DNA of 64,000 bases, from the NCBI GenBank assembly GCA_033032865.1, contig JAWHQI010000276.1, positions 3,596,001 through 3,660,000 of the forward strand. Direction: 5' to 3'. The notes under the pieces are model-generated. The model did no database searches and was not told the DNA's origin. It was given only the letters and a program-made list of their open reading frames with translations. The translations under genes were made by a program, and so were the position numbers. Each line of letters opens with the position of its first letter. The first letter of the stretch is position 1. Shown piece after piece: positions 11,546 through 23,054 of this stretch. Source of the stretch: Dactylorhiza incarnata. Taxonomy: Eukaryota > Streptophyta > Magnoliopsida > Asparagales > Orchidaceae.

Positions 11546-12346
11546 GTAATATTCATCTCCCAAATTATGTTCACCAAGGAGTTAATTAAGAAATTTGGAA
11601 TGGATGGTGCCTGCACCATGAAAACTCCTATGGGGTCAAATATATACCTTGACAAGGATGAGAAAGGGAAACCTTTTGATAAGACCTTGTACCTGTGTAT
11701 AATTGGCTCCCTCCTCTATTTAATTGCAAGTAGACCCGATATCATATATATTATGTGTTTATGCGCTACGTACTAGTCTTATCCCAAGGAATCTCATTAC
11801 CCAGCTGCAAAGAGGATTTTGAGATACCTTAAGGGCACACCACATATTGGCCTATGGTACCCTAGAAATAATGATTTTGAATCAACAGGGTATTCGAATG
11901 CAGATTTTTTAGGCTGTAAAGAGGATAGGAAAAGTACCTCAGGGACATGCCAATTCCTTGGGAGAAGACTAATTTCCTGGAGCAGCAAGAAGTAAACCAG
12001 TGTTGCTTTTTCAACAGCAGAGTCGGAATACATATCAGCTGGGAGTTGCTGTGCACAATTGTTATGGATACAACATTAACTGTTAGACTATAATCTACAA
12101 CAAAGTAAAACTCCAATGTTTTGTGACTCATCTAGTGCAATTTCAATTCCTGAGAATCATGTGTCACACAGTAGGACTAAGCATATTAAACTTAGGTGTC
12201 ACTTCATCAGAGAACATGTTGAGAAGGAAGACATATGCCTTGAGTTTGTCCCTCCTAACATATAAGTGAAAGATATCTTCACTAAACCTCTGGATGAAGC
12301 AAAGTTCAATTTCTTCAAAATTGAGCTGGGAATGCTCAATTTATAG
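11546..12346 (+). pseudogene. D reverse transcriptase end and RNase H
   Basis: The frame 11567-11776 encodes the RT thumb (KKFGMDGACTMKTPM, GSLLYLIASRPDI). RNase H follows at about 11780-12346 with AAKRILRYLKGTP, the Asp-containing GYSNADFLGCKEDRKS, ISWSSKK, STAESEYISA and the end of the polyprotein, FFKIELGMLNL and TAG at 12344-12346. Stops interrupt at 11774, 11993, 12080 and 12263. Gly-Tyr-Ser-Asn-Ala-Asp holds the first RNase H aspartate. Confidence 0.9.
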
Positions 12347-12520
12347 TAACTTCTGCTGAGCTACCCTTATTTATTTTTTATTATTACCATTTTCTTCTAG
12401 TAGGTTATAGGTCACTAACCAAGCATGCATGTTGTCACTGCGATAGCTGGGAGTGACTTACAAAAGAGGTGTGCATAATGTTTGTGCATAAGAGAAATCA
12501 AAGACCATATTATTTTGTCC

Positions 12521-12540
12521 ACAAAATGATATCATCGTGA
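12521..12540. repeat. Internal copy of D U3 palindrome
   Basis: The sequence around ATGATATCATCGTG lies between RNase H and the extra frame. It matches the palindromes repeated in the D LTR (13505-13820). Confidence 0.7.
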
Positions 12541-12583
12541 TGACACAACGATACTCTATTATTTATCTGTATGAAGGCAGTGA

Positions 12584-13286
12584 ATGGGTAAAGAAATGGA
12601 GCATGCTGAAAATCCTAATTACTCCTTAGGGAATATGTCTGACAAAGGAAGTACAGATGCTGCTTCAAGTGAGGGGGAGCATGAGATTGAGGTCCATGCT
12701 CATGTAGTAGAGGTGATAAATAAAATCACCGAGGTTGAGGATGCTATCCGCACTGGGTTAGCAGTCTAAAAGGGTCTGTCTGAAGCTCCTGAGGAGATAA
12801 GACAAGAAAAGTGTGTTGTCAACTCATGCAGGGAGTTGATAAATGCTAAAGGACAAGATTCTACTTCAAGTCAATATGCAGAATGATCTATCTAAAGAAT
12901 TCCTAATGGGGCAGAGATCAATGATTAAAGTCAGTGGTGAGCATGCCATCTGGACCTCCAAATCTATAAGGAAAGCAATGAACCTTACCCCTATCGATTA
13001 TTATGAGCTTGCTGAAGTACCTGTAATTGTACAAACTGCTGCTCCTACTATATCTGAAGCATCTAATGCTGCTACACAGGGCAAAGGGAAGGAGATTTAT
13101 GCTGAGGAGGATGAAATCAAGCTAAGGAAGAAGAGGTACAAGGAGGAAATGGAAAAGATACATGATTATGAGCAGTGGAGCCCCAAATCAAGGGAAATTA
13201 TCTTAGATGCATGGGAACATATCAGAACAAAGAAAACTGATAGGGGAGATTGTCTGTTAATTTTCATTACTATATTTTATCATTGA
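12584..13286 (+). pseudogene. Extra 3' reading frame of D, function unknown
   Basis: Two frames, 12584-12769 (61 codons) and 12843-13286 (147 codons), together span about 700 bp between RNase H and the 3' LTR and look like one protein split by a stop and a frameshift near 12850. The product is acidic and hydrophilic, with a Lys/Glu-rich helix (KLRKKRYKEEMEKIHDYEQW). No signal peptide or membrane segment is visible. Several Sireviruses carry an additional frame at this place, sometimes called envelope-like, and position is the only link. I do not recognise the protein. Confidence 0.5.
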
Positions 13287-13318
13287 CTGGGTTATGACTT
13301 CTTCAAATATGGAGAGAT

Positions 13319-14824
13319 TATTGGGAACACTGCCACAATGTTCCAGATTTGGAGAAGTCCCTAAGTCAATGATAAGTACATTTTCTATCTAATATCAATC
13401 TGATATGACATGAGCAGGATGAGACATTATATATCCAATATATAAGGTTTGGAGATCAAGCAAAAAATCTCTAAGTTAAATATCATCATGTATGTGACAC
13501 TCACACGATGATATCATTTTGATCACTCACAGAAGATAACAGAAGAAGTCAGTCAACAATCGACATGATAATAAGAAGAATACAGTGATATCATCGTGTC
13601 CATATGATGATTTTGTTGTGATAGCTCAAGGAAAGTCGGCTAAGGTATATAGCGTCATGACAACAAGCTTCATACGATAATATCACTGGGAAGGCTTAAG
13701 GAAAACCATCTAAGTTACTTATCGTCATGACAACAAGGTGCACACGACGATATCGCTGCAAGAACTCAAGAAAAACTATTAAGTAATTTATCATTGTGTT
13801 AACCAACTTCACACAATGACATCGTCTTGTCAAGCTCAGAAGGTGGGATTTCAAATAAACGAAGACGACAAAAGCATATGTCAAATCAATCACTTCTGAA
13901 AAGTGGTCTGAGATAAAACCTTCTAGGGACTTGACCGTTTGAAGGTTCAGAGCAATAAAAGGATAACAAAGGGTTGGCTAACCCTAATCTGTGAGCTTAT
14001 TTCATTGAGAAATCAAAAAGAGAAAAGCTTGCCTGCAGCTAAAAAGTAATAGAATAGTAAAGAGCAAGCTTACTGAAGAAGAAGAACAACAAGAAAAGCT
14101 TTAAGAAAAAGAAAGCTCACATTCTATAGAGCAAGAAGACTTCTATTCTCAAGAAAGCTCAGCACTGATCTTAGTACTAAAGAATTTTTGTTGATTGATC
14201 AAGTGTTATTGCTGAAGAAGATTTTCTTTTCTGGAAGATCTAAGAAGACACAAGCCATAAAGAATATTTCTTAGAGTCTAAATATTGTAAAACATTCTTC
14301 TAATATTTTTATTGTAAGATCTCCTTGAGATCTGAGGTAGGGTTGCGCTGTCAGCCTGAGTGTAGAGCTGGTAAGAAGGCCTGAGTGTAGGACTTTACTA
14401 AAATTCTGAGGTAGGGTCTTCTGAAGACCTGAGGTAGAATTTCTGAGGAAATCTGAGTTGTAAGATCCTTGCCAGAGATCTGAGTTGTAGGAGTGTTGTC
14501 ACTCTAAGGTAGTGTTGCTGCTAGCACCCAAGGTAGGGTTCCATGAGTGAATCTAGGGTAGGGGACTTATTGGGTTCCTGAGTTGTAAGATCTGATTTAT
14601 ATGAATTTTTGGAGGAGTTTGCCTAGTCTAGCACACTGCTGGATAGGTGGAGAGGGACAGTGGAGAATCTATCATTTGGGGAACCACTATAAATAAATGT
14701 GTGCTTTTTTGTGTTGTTGTTTTACTTTCTCTGAGCTAGAATAGTCAATAACTCAGAAGAGACTTAAATTTTGAAGCACCTATTCACCCCCCTCTAGGTG
14801 ATATGATTACAGATTAAACTTTTA
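13319..14824 (+). repeat. D 3' LTR
   Basis: 1506 bp, starting TATTGGGAACAC (the usual TG is TA) after the polypurine tract GGAGAGAT and ending AAACTTTTA. U3 (13500-13820) holds repeated palindromes of the type CACACGATGATATCATCGTG, some diverged. The part from 14330 on has many repeats of TCTGAGGTAGG and CTGAGTTGTAG. The last 385 bp match the 5' LTR remnant. Confidence 0.88.
13500..13825. repeat. Palindrome array in D U3
   Basis: Recurring sites: CACACGATGATATCATTTTG (13503), GTGATATCATCGTGT (13585), CGTCATGACAACAAG (13655 and 13726), CACACGACGATATCGCTG (13741) and CACACAATGACATCGTC (13811). Spacing is roughly 70-80 bp in the later part. The same motif array is found inverted at 15234-15530. 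Confidence 0.8.
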
Positions 14825-15701
14825 GATCTTTTTGAATAGAAAGCCTTCTTCAACAACAATACTGGATCAATCCACAGATGTGCCTTCGTGCTAGGATCAA
14901 TGCTGGGCTTCCTTGAAAATAAAAGTCTTCTTGCTCTCTAGAGTGAGAGCTTTCTTTTGTTGAAGCTTGACTTCTTCTTCTTAAAAAGGCTTGGTTTAAT
15001 GTTCTATTGCTTTTTGGGGCCTGCAAGCTTTTCTTTTTTATTTCACAAAGTTTGCAATATTTCAAAAGTTTCAATGTTAGGGTTTGTTGACCCTCTCATA
15101 TCTTTATATAGCCATGTAAGGATAAATGATCGAAACCTTTGAAAATTAGTGTTAGAGCACTTTTTAGAAGAGATTGATTTAACATCTTCTTTTGTCATCT
15201 CCGTCAATTTGAAATCCAGTCTTCTGAGCTTGACAAGATGATATCATTGTGTAAAAATAGTTGACACAATGATAAATGACTTAAGCAAATTTTCCTTGAT
15301 CTCTCATAATGATATCGTCTTATGAAGCTTGTTGACATGACGATAAATGACTTAGCAGATTTTCATTGAGCTCTCACAATGATATCGTCGTGTGAAGTTT
15401 GTTGACATGATGATATCGTCATGTTCTTCTTGTTAACATGTCGATAATTGACAGACTCTTTCTTCTCCCCTCTATGAGTTATCACAATGATATCATTGTG
15501 TGAGTGATATTCACACAACAATATTGCACTTATATACTTTTATTTTGCAATCCTGAACTAATCTGATCTCCAAACATACAGAGGTTGAATGATGTCCTAT
15601 TCTACTTATGTCGCATCAGATAGACATCAAATACAGAATGTACTTAGCATTGACTGAGGGACTTCTCCAAATATGGAACATTGTGGGAAAGGTTCCCAAT
15701 A
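14825..15701 (-). repeat. Inverted LTR fragment related to the D LTR
   Basis: Read on the minus strand this 877-bp piece starts TATTGGGAACC (15701) and matches the first ~930 bp of the D LTR. The shared parts are the CATTGACT.AGGGACTTCTCC segment, the ATGATATC palindromes and the GAGCAAGAAGACTT region (14925-14945). It is cut at 14825, directly next to the D 3' LTR end, so the two form a large imperfect inverted repeat. Confidence 0.82.
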
Positions 15702-17080
15702 ATATGGAATTGTGTATTGATGATATTGTTAAATTAGAAGAATAAACGTCATATTCTAGGCAAGATAAGTTTTAATATTATTTATCATTGTTCAATGTAA
15801 TATCATCTTCATGCTTAACCTAGATAATTTATGAAAACTGATGTGGGATAAGGTAAGGAAATTGAAGTGGATGCGTGCTCTCATTTTGAGACTGACCAAC
15901 TGTTTTCTTCAAGAGAATCTTTAATTAAGTGGCTTCAAGTGATAGAAGTTTAGTCTTTCTTTAAACTTGAGTATCCTAAGAAAATTCCATCATCAACTTT
16001 TCTTTCAAATTTACTTAGGTAGGATTTTCCATTATTCATAATATAACATGAGCTCCTAAAGATTCTAAAATAAGAAAAATTTGGGATCTTTCCTTTCAGC
16101 AGTTCATAGGGAGTCCTTTATTTATGCTTAGAGATTAATCTCCTATTCAAGACATAATAGGCAATGTTCACTGCTTCAACCTAGAAATACATATGCAAAT
16201 CAGCTTCAGCAAGCAATATCCTACCTATTTCAATTAGTGTTCTATTCTTTCTGTTAGTAACCCCATTTTGTTATGGAGTTCTTGAAGATGAAAAGCTATG
16301 CTCGATTCCTTTATTTTCACAGAACTCGTTCATTCTATGAGTTTCAACCACAATGTCATGATCACTTCTGATTAAAACCATTGAAGTATTTAGTTCATAT
16401 TAGATTTGATTAATGAATTTTGTATGAGCTTTGAAGATATCAGACTTTGATTTCAAGAAGAATACATAAGTGAATCTTGAGTAGGCGCCACAATTACCAA
16501 ATAATGGGATTTTCCTCCTAAACTATTGACAGGAAATGGTCCTAACAGATCCATGTGGATCAAGTAAAGTATCATTGAGGAACTATCAATAACTTATTTC
16601 TAAATCTAATCGTGGTTTGCTTTCCCAATTGGCAAGTTCTGCAGGGTTTTTCTTACATATTTAGAATTTGGCAATCCTCTTACGAATTTGTTCTTAACTA
16701 GTTTAGTAAAAAAACATATTCAAATATATTAGTATTATATGTTATAGTTCTAATTTTGAGTTAAAAGAGTTAAATAAGCAGATTTCAGGCCTGTTTGAAT
16801 ATAAATCTATAAGATACACATTACCTTTTCTAATTTCAGAAAACGTAATGGTACCAGCTTCATTGATAATAATGAGGCACCTATTATGTGTGAAAAATAA
16901 CTTATAGTTCTTGTCACATAGCTGACTAATGCATATCTGGTTGTGCTTCAGTCCATTAACATATGCTACTCAGGTGAAGGTTAATTCACTTGTGTGAATA
17001 GTAATCTTTAATATTGTCTTTTCAGAAATATTATATATATTTTTCTATAAAGTATTCTGAATCTTCTTTATTAACAACAA
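15702..17080 (-). pseudogene. Minus-strand copia pol remnant (protease end and integrase)
   Basis: On the minus strand from about 17030 down, the reading recovers VNGLKHNQICISQLCDKNY and GTITFSEIRKGNVYLIDLYS (protease/pre-integrase, about 16990-16780). It continues with LIRSDHDIVVETHRM (second integrase Asp, about 16380), NGVTNRKNRTLIEIGR (the catalytic Glu position reads Asn here) and RTPYELLKGKIPNFSYFRIF (about 16120-16060). Stops and frameshifts are frequent. Reverse transcriptase and RNase H are absent: integrase runs straight into the inverted LTR piece at 15701. The family is close to D. It is a deleted, inactive copy. Confidence 0.82.
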
Positions 17081-17151
17081 TAGTTTTAATTTAGATTAAA
17101 AATCCGAAATCCCTTATTAACCCCCCTCTAAGGGCTCCTAAAGATCCAACA
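17081..17151 (+). repeat. Short LTR tail of Sirevirus-like type
   Basis: The sequence CCCTTATTAACCCCCCTCTAAGGGCTCC..GATCCAACA resembles the last ~70 bp of the element C LTR (19660-19703, CCTTATTCACTCCCCTCTAAGGGCACC). No primer-binding site follows, so this is a fragment. Confidence 0.5.
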
Positions 17152-18521
17152 GTTTTGACTTATATTTGATTCGAGTAGATATTTCCACGATAGTGTGCAT
17201 TTTCGGTTTAATTAGGGCGGGATTCCATGTTATCATACACAGGGGGAGAATTCTTCTCCCCCTCATTCATCTGAATCATTTTTATTAAGTTTTAAAAATA
17301 TTTCATGTTGATTCTCCAAAGCCATTATTGTGTGGTTGGGTAGATCACATAGTCGAAAACCCTCTTTTTTTTGAACACGCAAGACCGTGTGATTTCCTTC
17401 TCGCACAGTTTGGATCGTCCATGCGTGTTCTATGACTTGATTTTTCCAAATATGGGTAGTCCAACTTTGTCCGTGTGATTTATGCTCACATAGTTATGCA
17501 GTTATATCGCACGGTCGTGTAAGGCACATCGCATGGTTGGTCTATAATTATCAGGTCAGACACCCGGAGGCAAAATGTCTGAATTCCTTCATGCAGGGTT
17601 TGGGATACTTAAGCACGATCATTGCCCTGTTTTCCCACAAAATCATGGATCTGACTCTGCCCGTGAGATTTCCTTCGCACACGGTTTGGGCGACTCATGC
17701 GTTTATGCCGCCTGGTCCTAGGTGACATTTCATTTCACACTAATTAGTCAATCCTTCATGCACGATCTGATGCACAGGAGGAAGCACCCATGCACCAAAC
17801 CATGCTTGAGAATTTTCTGCTGATGTCTATATATTACATGCCCATAAATTATTTAGGGATCGCTCTTTTCGGTCAATTTGGAGGTATTTTCATATCTCCT
17901 TTCTAGGGTTTTCTCCAGCAACCCTAGCGTGGCCTCTTCTCCATTCTCCCCAAGTATTATATAGGAAGGTGTAGCTCCAACATCATTCCATTGGAGCTCT
18001 TTGAGTCCAGAGTCATAAGTGTTGAAGAGGGCAACTTGAGAGAAGACTTGTCTAGAAGGAGGTGACAGCTCCTTTCGAACCAAGGAAGCAACCAACGAGG
18101 AGGAGGACGAGGACATTGGACCAAGTTGAACTCTCCTTTGACTCCGAGGAAGAGACACATGTCCATTCCGTGCTTAGAGAGTGGTAAACACATTCTTTGC
18201 TTCTGCCTTTTGAACTTCTTGTTATTATCTTATTATACTTCTAAAGCACTAACACGCCATGATAGTTGGGTGTGAATGTTCATAGATTTATCTTCAGTTG
18301 TGGATGTAAGAACCCTAACGTTCATTTCATATATAGCTTACATATTTCAATCTTTACTTCTATTCACAAGCTACTTAGAGGTTGTGTTGTGAGTTGTGTT
18401 GATTTTGTTGAGTGGAGATTACTCTACCTGTTTACTTCAATTTCAATTATATAGCATACATATTTCAATCTTTACTTCTATTTTTCTTTGTGGAGAATAA
18501 TCCACCTGTTGCAGCTATATC
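17152..18521. other. Unassigned, probably old LTR-like sequence
   Basis: No convincing gene. There is a perfect inverted repeat, GGGGGAGAA..TTCTCCCCC, at 17242-17263. A motif near CCGTG.GATTTCCTTC.CGCAC..GTTTGG..GA..CATGCGT recurs at 17387 and 17658, with related CGCACGGTCGTGT sites. A partial direct repeat of TATATAGC.TACATATTTCAATCTTTACTTC occurs at 18333 and 18449. Repeated CACGG/CCGTG sites of this sort are common in plant gypsy LTRs, hence the guess. Element C is inserted at its right end (target ATATC, 18517-18521). Confidence 0.45.
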
Positions 18522-18689
18522 TGTTGGAACACGGTTTTACGTACCCCTTTGATTTGAGAATAACAAATCCTACTTGTATTTGATCTTGTTTGCATTGTGT
18601 TTTTAGCATGCAGGTTTGAACTATATTGACACTAGGATGCTGCATTGTTGGTCTGGACTTATCCACAAGCTGAATTAATGAAAGTTGTC

Positions 18690-18950
18690 TAATGCCAGGC
18701 GTTAGTTCTTAACATATGCGTTGACACTCAACGAATATGGCATGGAGGGAAGTTGTCGTGATTGCAGGAGCATTTTAGGAATGATTTGACTTAATGCCAG
18801 TGTTAGCCTCAACACCAGCGTTAAGGTTGCCTAAAATGAATGTTTCCAAAGATATAATATCTCCTTCCTGTTTTGTAGATCCAAGCCATCAAGTTCTTTC
18901 TATACTGGGTCAACGCCTTGCGTTAGCCTTAACGCCGACATTAGCTTCCA
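18690..18950. repeat. Palindromic GGCGTTA/TAACGCC sites in C U3
   Basis: Sites: AATGCCAGGCGTTAG (18693), AATGCCAGTGTTAG (18793), CAACACCAGCGTTAAGG (18809), CAACGCCTTGCGTTAG (18911) and TTAACGCCGACATTAG (18929). They end just before the TATA box. An internal copy of the motif lies at 23035-23054. Confidence 0.72.
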
Positions 18951-18954
18951 GCCC

Positions 18955-18962
18955 TATAAATA
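18955..18962 (+). promoter_or_regulatory. C LTR TATA box
   Basis: TATAAATA within the LTR, preceded by the palindromic site array and followed by about 740 bp of R and U5. Confidence 0.65.
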
Positions 18963-19705
18963 GGTGGCATTCGTTCTATTCAACCATCCATGCCAAGGAG
19001 CCCTATTCCAACACTTTGAATTATTTGTGAGGGCCGTATTTCCATACCACAAAGGATCTCCCATTCAATTTCAAAAGAAGGAATTAAAGGAGGCTTGGAT
19101 CAATGTTAACTCAACGCGAAGAAAGCATGCTTCGATTTCAACGATCTTCAACGATTCTTTGTCGTCTCCTTCAGATTACCTCATATGGAGTTTTTATATT
19201 TGCCTTTTGTATTTACATTTGTCTTTCCAATCGTGTATTGAATTCGCCTCGTGTTGGTGACTAGGTCTGGGTAGGACTTAGGGAAGAAATTTGCCTAGTG
19301 TGGCGACTAGGTCTAGGGAGTAGATCTAGGGGGTGCTCGAGGCTTTTCTGGGGATAGAAAGGCTAGAGCGGCTTGAGAACATATCTGGGGATAGATCGGC
19401 TAAATCCAACCGGTTCTTAGTGAGAAGAGTCAGTATTCAAAATAAAAGAGTCTATTATATTCGCCTTTAATTTCTAGCGTCATAGAAATCGAATTTTGTA
19501 ATCAATTTTATAAATGATAATCATGTCTTTACTTGTTTAATAAAATAGATTTTAATTCTTATTTCTAGCTCTTTTCTTTTGTTTCAATTTTTTTTCTTTT
19601 GTTTCAATTTACTTATTAGAAAATCACAAAAGTTTTTCTTAAAATCATAAAGTCTACTAAAACCCTTATTCACTCCCCTCTAAGGGCACCTCAAGTTCCA
19701 ATAAG

Positions 19706-19717
19706 TGGTATCAAAGC
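19706..19717 (+). other. C primer-binding site
   Basis: TGGTATCAAAGC, two bases after the LTR end. It is an initiator tRNA-Met type site with an A in place of G, the same variant as in element A. Confidence 0.85.
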
Positions 19718-19751
19718 AGGTTATTCCGAAACGTCTTCACAGCCAGGAATT

Positions 19752-21201
19752 ATGGCGCTTCATGATCTCGCATCCACTAGAGGGGATTAAATGAAAATTC
19801 TTTAGCACCACCTTTATTTTTGGGCAAAAATTATAAAGGATGGAAAATATCAATGAAAATTTTTCTTAAAGATTTAGATAAAAAAGTTTGAAATATTACT
19901 ATTGAAAAGCCACCTAGCATATTAAATAGAAACGAAATGGTTTTAAATGCAAAATCTATAAATAGTCTATTTTGTGCGTTAGATCAAAATATTTTCAAAC
20001 TTATTTATACTTTACCTACCGCATATGAGATTTGGAATTTTCTTGAAAGAACTTATGATTCTCCTTCTATAGGTAAGGAACAATCACAAAAAATTGAAGA
20101 ATATGCAAGCCTACACAAGTATTCAAGAAATCTCCTCACATGATGGATCCATGGAAGGCACATCAAGCGAAAGGGATGATGACAAGGCATCAACGGAAGA
20201 GGAAGAATAAAATGTCAAAGGAACCGTATGTTCAAACCATTCCTCATCCAAAAGCATTGTAAGGAAATCAAATTTCCTTATTGTTTGCAATTCTATTTCA
20301 ACTTTACAATCGTTACAAATTACAAAGCGCAAAATTATGAAATTGAAAAATGCTAATTGCAAATTACGCTTAGAAAAGAAAGGTTTAAAAGAAAAAGTTA
20401 ATATAGAATCAAATTCTGTTTTATCTAGTTTTACCCATGTCTCTTTAGTTGAAAATATTACACCTTATATAGAATCTAATGAATTAAAAGAAAAATACAA
20501 GGAACTTGAAAAAGAACTTATTTCTGTAAAAGAACATAATGAAAAATTATCTTTCGAAAAATCATCTTTGAAAAGTGATTGTGCTATGTGCCAAAGTTAT
20601 AAAATTGAACTCAAGGAGATGGATGAAACATTTGAGGAATTAAGAAATAACTATCAAACTCACATTGACTCCATTGCCACCACTCTTAAAAATAGCACAA
20701 TTGCTTATAATAAAGCTAGACATAATCTCAAAGTTAATAATTATGAATTAGAAAATAAAGTTAACTTGCTTAATGAAATTATAATGAAAAATTCTCAAAA
20801 AATAAATTCAAAATATTAAGCAAAATCCAAAGTCAAGTTAAATATGAATTTTCATAATTTATTTAAGCAAAACATAGGAAATGAAAAACAACAAAAGCTT
20901 TTAAATGAAATTCCAAAACTCTATCATCATTATCATTCACAACATAATTGTTCTCCCAACATAATAAATTCAAAAATCTTTTTATCCAAATATTCAATTA
21001 ACTGACAATGGAAATTTGAAAACTAAAAATAATGTTTGTCCGAGGTATGAATGGAGACTCAAACTTAAGAATGACGCACTAATGTCAAATGAAAGTATCC
21101 ATTCATCCTTGTCTCCCTAAAAGCCAACTCGATGTATTTGGGTACCCAATGGAACCATTACACTTTGTTCCCTTTGGATACCTAAATCTCTTATTCATTA
21201 G
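19752..21201 (+). pseudogene. gag: C gag
   Basis: The start at 19752 reads MALHDLAST, matching MASHDLAS in A and B. A stop follows after a few codons. The frames 19937-20143 (LNAKSINSLFCALDQNIFKL, the UBN2-type Gag core) and 20337-20819 (coiled coil with ELKEKYKELEKELISVKEHN and TLKNSTIAYNKARHN) are recognisable parts of one protein. The end at 21120-21201 (CIWVPNGTITLCSLWIPKS, LIH and stop) equals the end of gag in B. A CCHC zinc knuckle is not seen. The gene ends where a Sirevirus would continue into protease, and no protease follows. Confidence 0.85.
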
Positions 21202-21575
21202 GTATCATCAATTGCATGAACTATAATCTTTTCAAAATGAATATACAAATTTCTACTTCATGATATGTTTTAATGTCTTTTTGTTTTTCTTATTTTTAAA
21301 GCTATCATGTCATGGTCATCTTATATATTATTGGAAATATGATTCTACCTCTTAAAGCTTAATGAGTTTATGAATAAAATTGATCAAAATTCAAAGTCAT
21401 ATTTTATTTTGGTGACCTATCTATCTTTCTTAAATTCATTGCCTATAAATTTCTTATATTATCCATATAAACCTAATTCTAAATTTGTTATGAGATATTT
21501 ATCTAGATTAATGAAATCATGAACTTCAATTTTTCTCTATCAAAAAATTTTAAGTCTATAAATTTTAAATATTAA

Positions 21576-21700
21576 GTATGGGTAGCAACAAATAACACTT
21601 AAATATCTTGAGAAAGGGAGGTTTGGGTTGTCACCCCATCGTACCTCCTAGTACCGTTGCGAGCCCTTCACTGGGCAGACCTCGGGAAGTCTAAGATCCA
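21576..21700 (+). repeat. Module M1 in C
   Basis: A GC-richer block with the key phrases CTTGAGAAAGG, CCTAGTACCG, GAGCCCTTCAC and CCTCGGGAAGTC. Related blocks, in the same direction relative to each element, are at 60165-60262 (element B) and 25690-25816 (chromovirus LTR). Confidence 0.82.
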
Positions 21701-22479
21701 CTCTAAATCGCTAAGTCCAACTAAAGTCTAGCAAAGATCCAATTAATTATAGAATCTTGCGTACTCTTGCAATGACCAAAAAAGAAAACTATCATTATCT
21801 TGTACTTTCAGAAAATTATATATATTCAAGATTCAAAATTAAAAGGAAAATCACAAAAGACACATTGAAAGAATTAATTATCATAACTCAACAGAATGAA
21901 TATTGAAGTCACACACGCCACCAAGATCTTTTGATATCCTATGATAAAATTCTCTATAATCATATATCATAATTCATGATCTATCAAGAATTATCTTAAA
22001 TCAACTACTTTTATCATACTTAGGAATTAAGATTTATAAGTTAGTTATTGGTATTATAACTTCATACCATGGTAGGTGTATTATGTGTGAAATGTGGTTC
22101 ACTATTTTTGCATATATCTTACTATATCTAGACCTTATAATCACCTTGATATCAATAACATCAAATCATCACTTAATTCTTGGTCTACAAATTGAATCTC
22201 ACTCAATTTAAGAAACATGCACTATTCATATGGGATAATATTAACTCATCATACTAACATTGTCACCTAATGAATATTATTAGTTATCATGCCAATCTCA
22301 TGCATTATTAGTTATCATCTGATTGCAAAGATATAAAAATAGAAAATTTGGATCTTAGAATTCATGATAACTATGAGGTTTTATATTATCATTCTAAAAA
22401 TTCGAACAAACTCATAATTTATAAATCATTCATAAACCTAATCGCTTTGTATGTCATTGATCATTCACCCACATTATGT

Positions 22480-22720
22480 GTCTCACAATAGCGAGGGCGT
22501 ATGATTGTATGAATTAGATGACCTAACCTCTAAGTCATGTCTTGTCCTTAACCGGGGAGGGTTCCAGTGGGGCCTTGCGAGGCACTAGGGGGAAAGAGTG
22601 CTAGGTTGTGCATTCTTTAGTGTGTGCAAATGGGATTAACACCCCAACCTACGACATGTATGCATCTCCTCATGCCCATCCGTCACTTAGTACGAGGCTA
22701 GTGTGTAGACATATAGTTAG
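22480..22720 (+). repeat. Module M2 in C
   Basis: A conserved ~240-bp block containing TAACCGGGGAGGGTTCCAGT, GGGGCCTTGCGAGGCACT, GGGAAAGAGTGCTAGG, AACACCCCAACCTACG and CTCATGCCCATCCGTCA. The same block occurs in A (51475-51720) and B (58228-58475). No reading frame is shared by the three copies. I do not recognise it as a known RNA. Confidence 0.85.
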
Positions 22721-23034
22721 GGTATTATAATCTAGGACATACCTATAAAATATGTTTTGATTGCATTTTTATGCAATCTTTTTTTTTTGATCGATCATGC
22801 TTATCTTGTGTTTTGCATATTTTATCATTTTGAGCATTAATGATCTTGTAAAACACAAGTATTCAAAAACCAATAAAACTATAAAAACCATTTTTATACA
22901 AACAAAAACATGCTTAATGAGACTTCTAGAAATCTCCAAATTCTCTGAAATTTCTAAACCAAGAAGGTCTATATACATAAACTCTATTTCAAAGATTTTT
23001 TTTTCAAAAAACTAAGAAAATAGTGTTCTATTTT

Positions 23035-23054
23035 GGCGTTAAGAAGTTAACGCC
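23035..23054. repeat. Internal inverted repeat in C
   Basis: GGCGTTAA, a 4-base spacer GAAG, and TTAACGCC. It matches the palindromic sites in the C LTR (18690-18950). Confidence 0.8.

Larger units (their letters stand above)
6222..14824 (+). mobile_element. D: decayed Ty1/copia Sirevirus-like retrotransposon
   Basis: The element has a truncated 5' LTR (6222-6611), primer-binding site (6614), gag, protease, integrase, reverse transcriptase, RNase H, an extra 3' reading frame (12584-13286) and a 3' LTR (13319-14824). The Sirevirus assignment rests on the protease motif YFDSGCSRHMT, the long coiled-coil Gag tail ahead of GPKVGWVPK, the RT segments [14 protein letters not shown] and QIYVDDIIFGS, and the extra frame behind RNase H. 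There are many stops and frameshifts in every domain, so this is one of the older insertions. Its 5' LTR was broken by element X. Confidence 0.88.
18522..19703 (+). repeat. C 5' LTR
   Basis: 1182 bp from TGTTGGAACACGG to CAAGTTCCAATA (the usual end CA is TA). It contains a TATA box (TATAAATA, 18955-18962) and, upstream of it, several GGCGTTA/TAACGCC-type sites (18690-18945). Its 3' part shares the phrase CCTCTAAGGGC with the LTR ends of A and B. The target half site before it is ATATC. Confidence 0.88.

Noticed and set aside
17853..18158. Minus-strand frame of 101 codons
   Set aside because: No recognisable product and no supporting copy; surroundings look like an old LTR.
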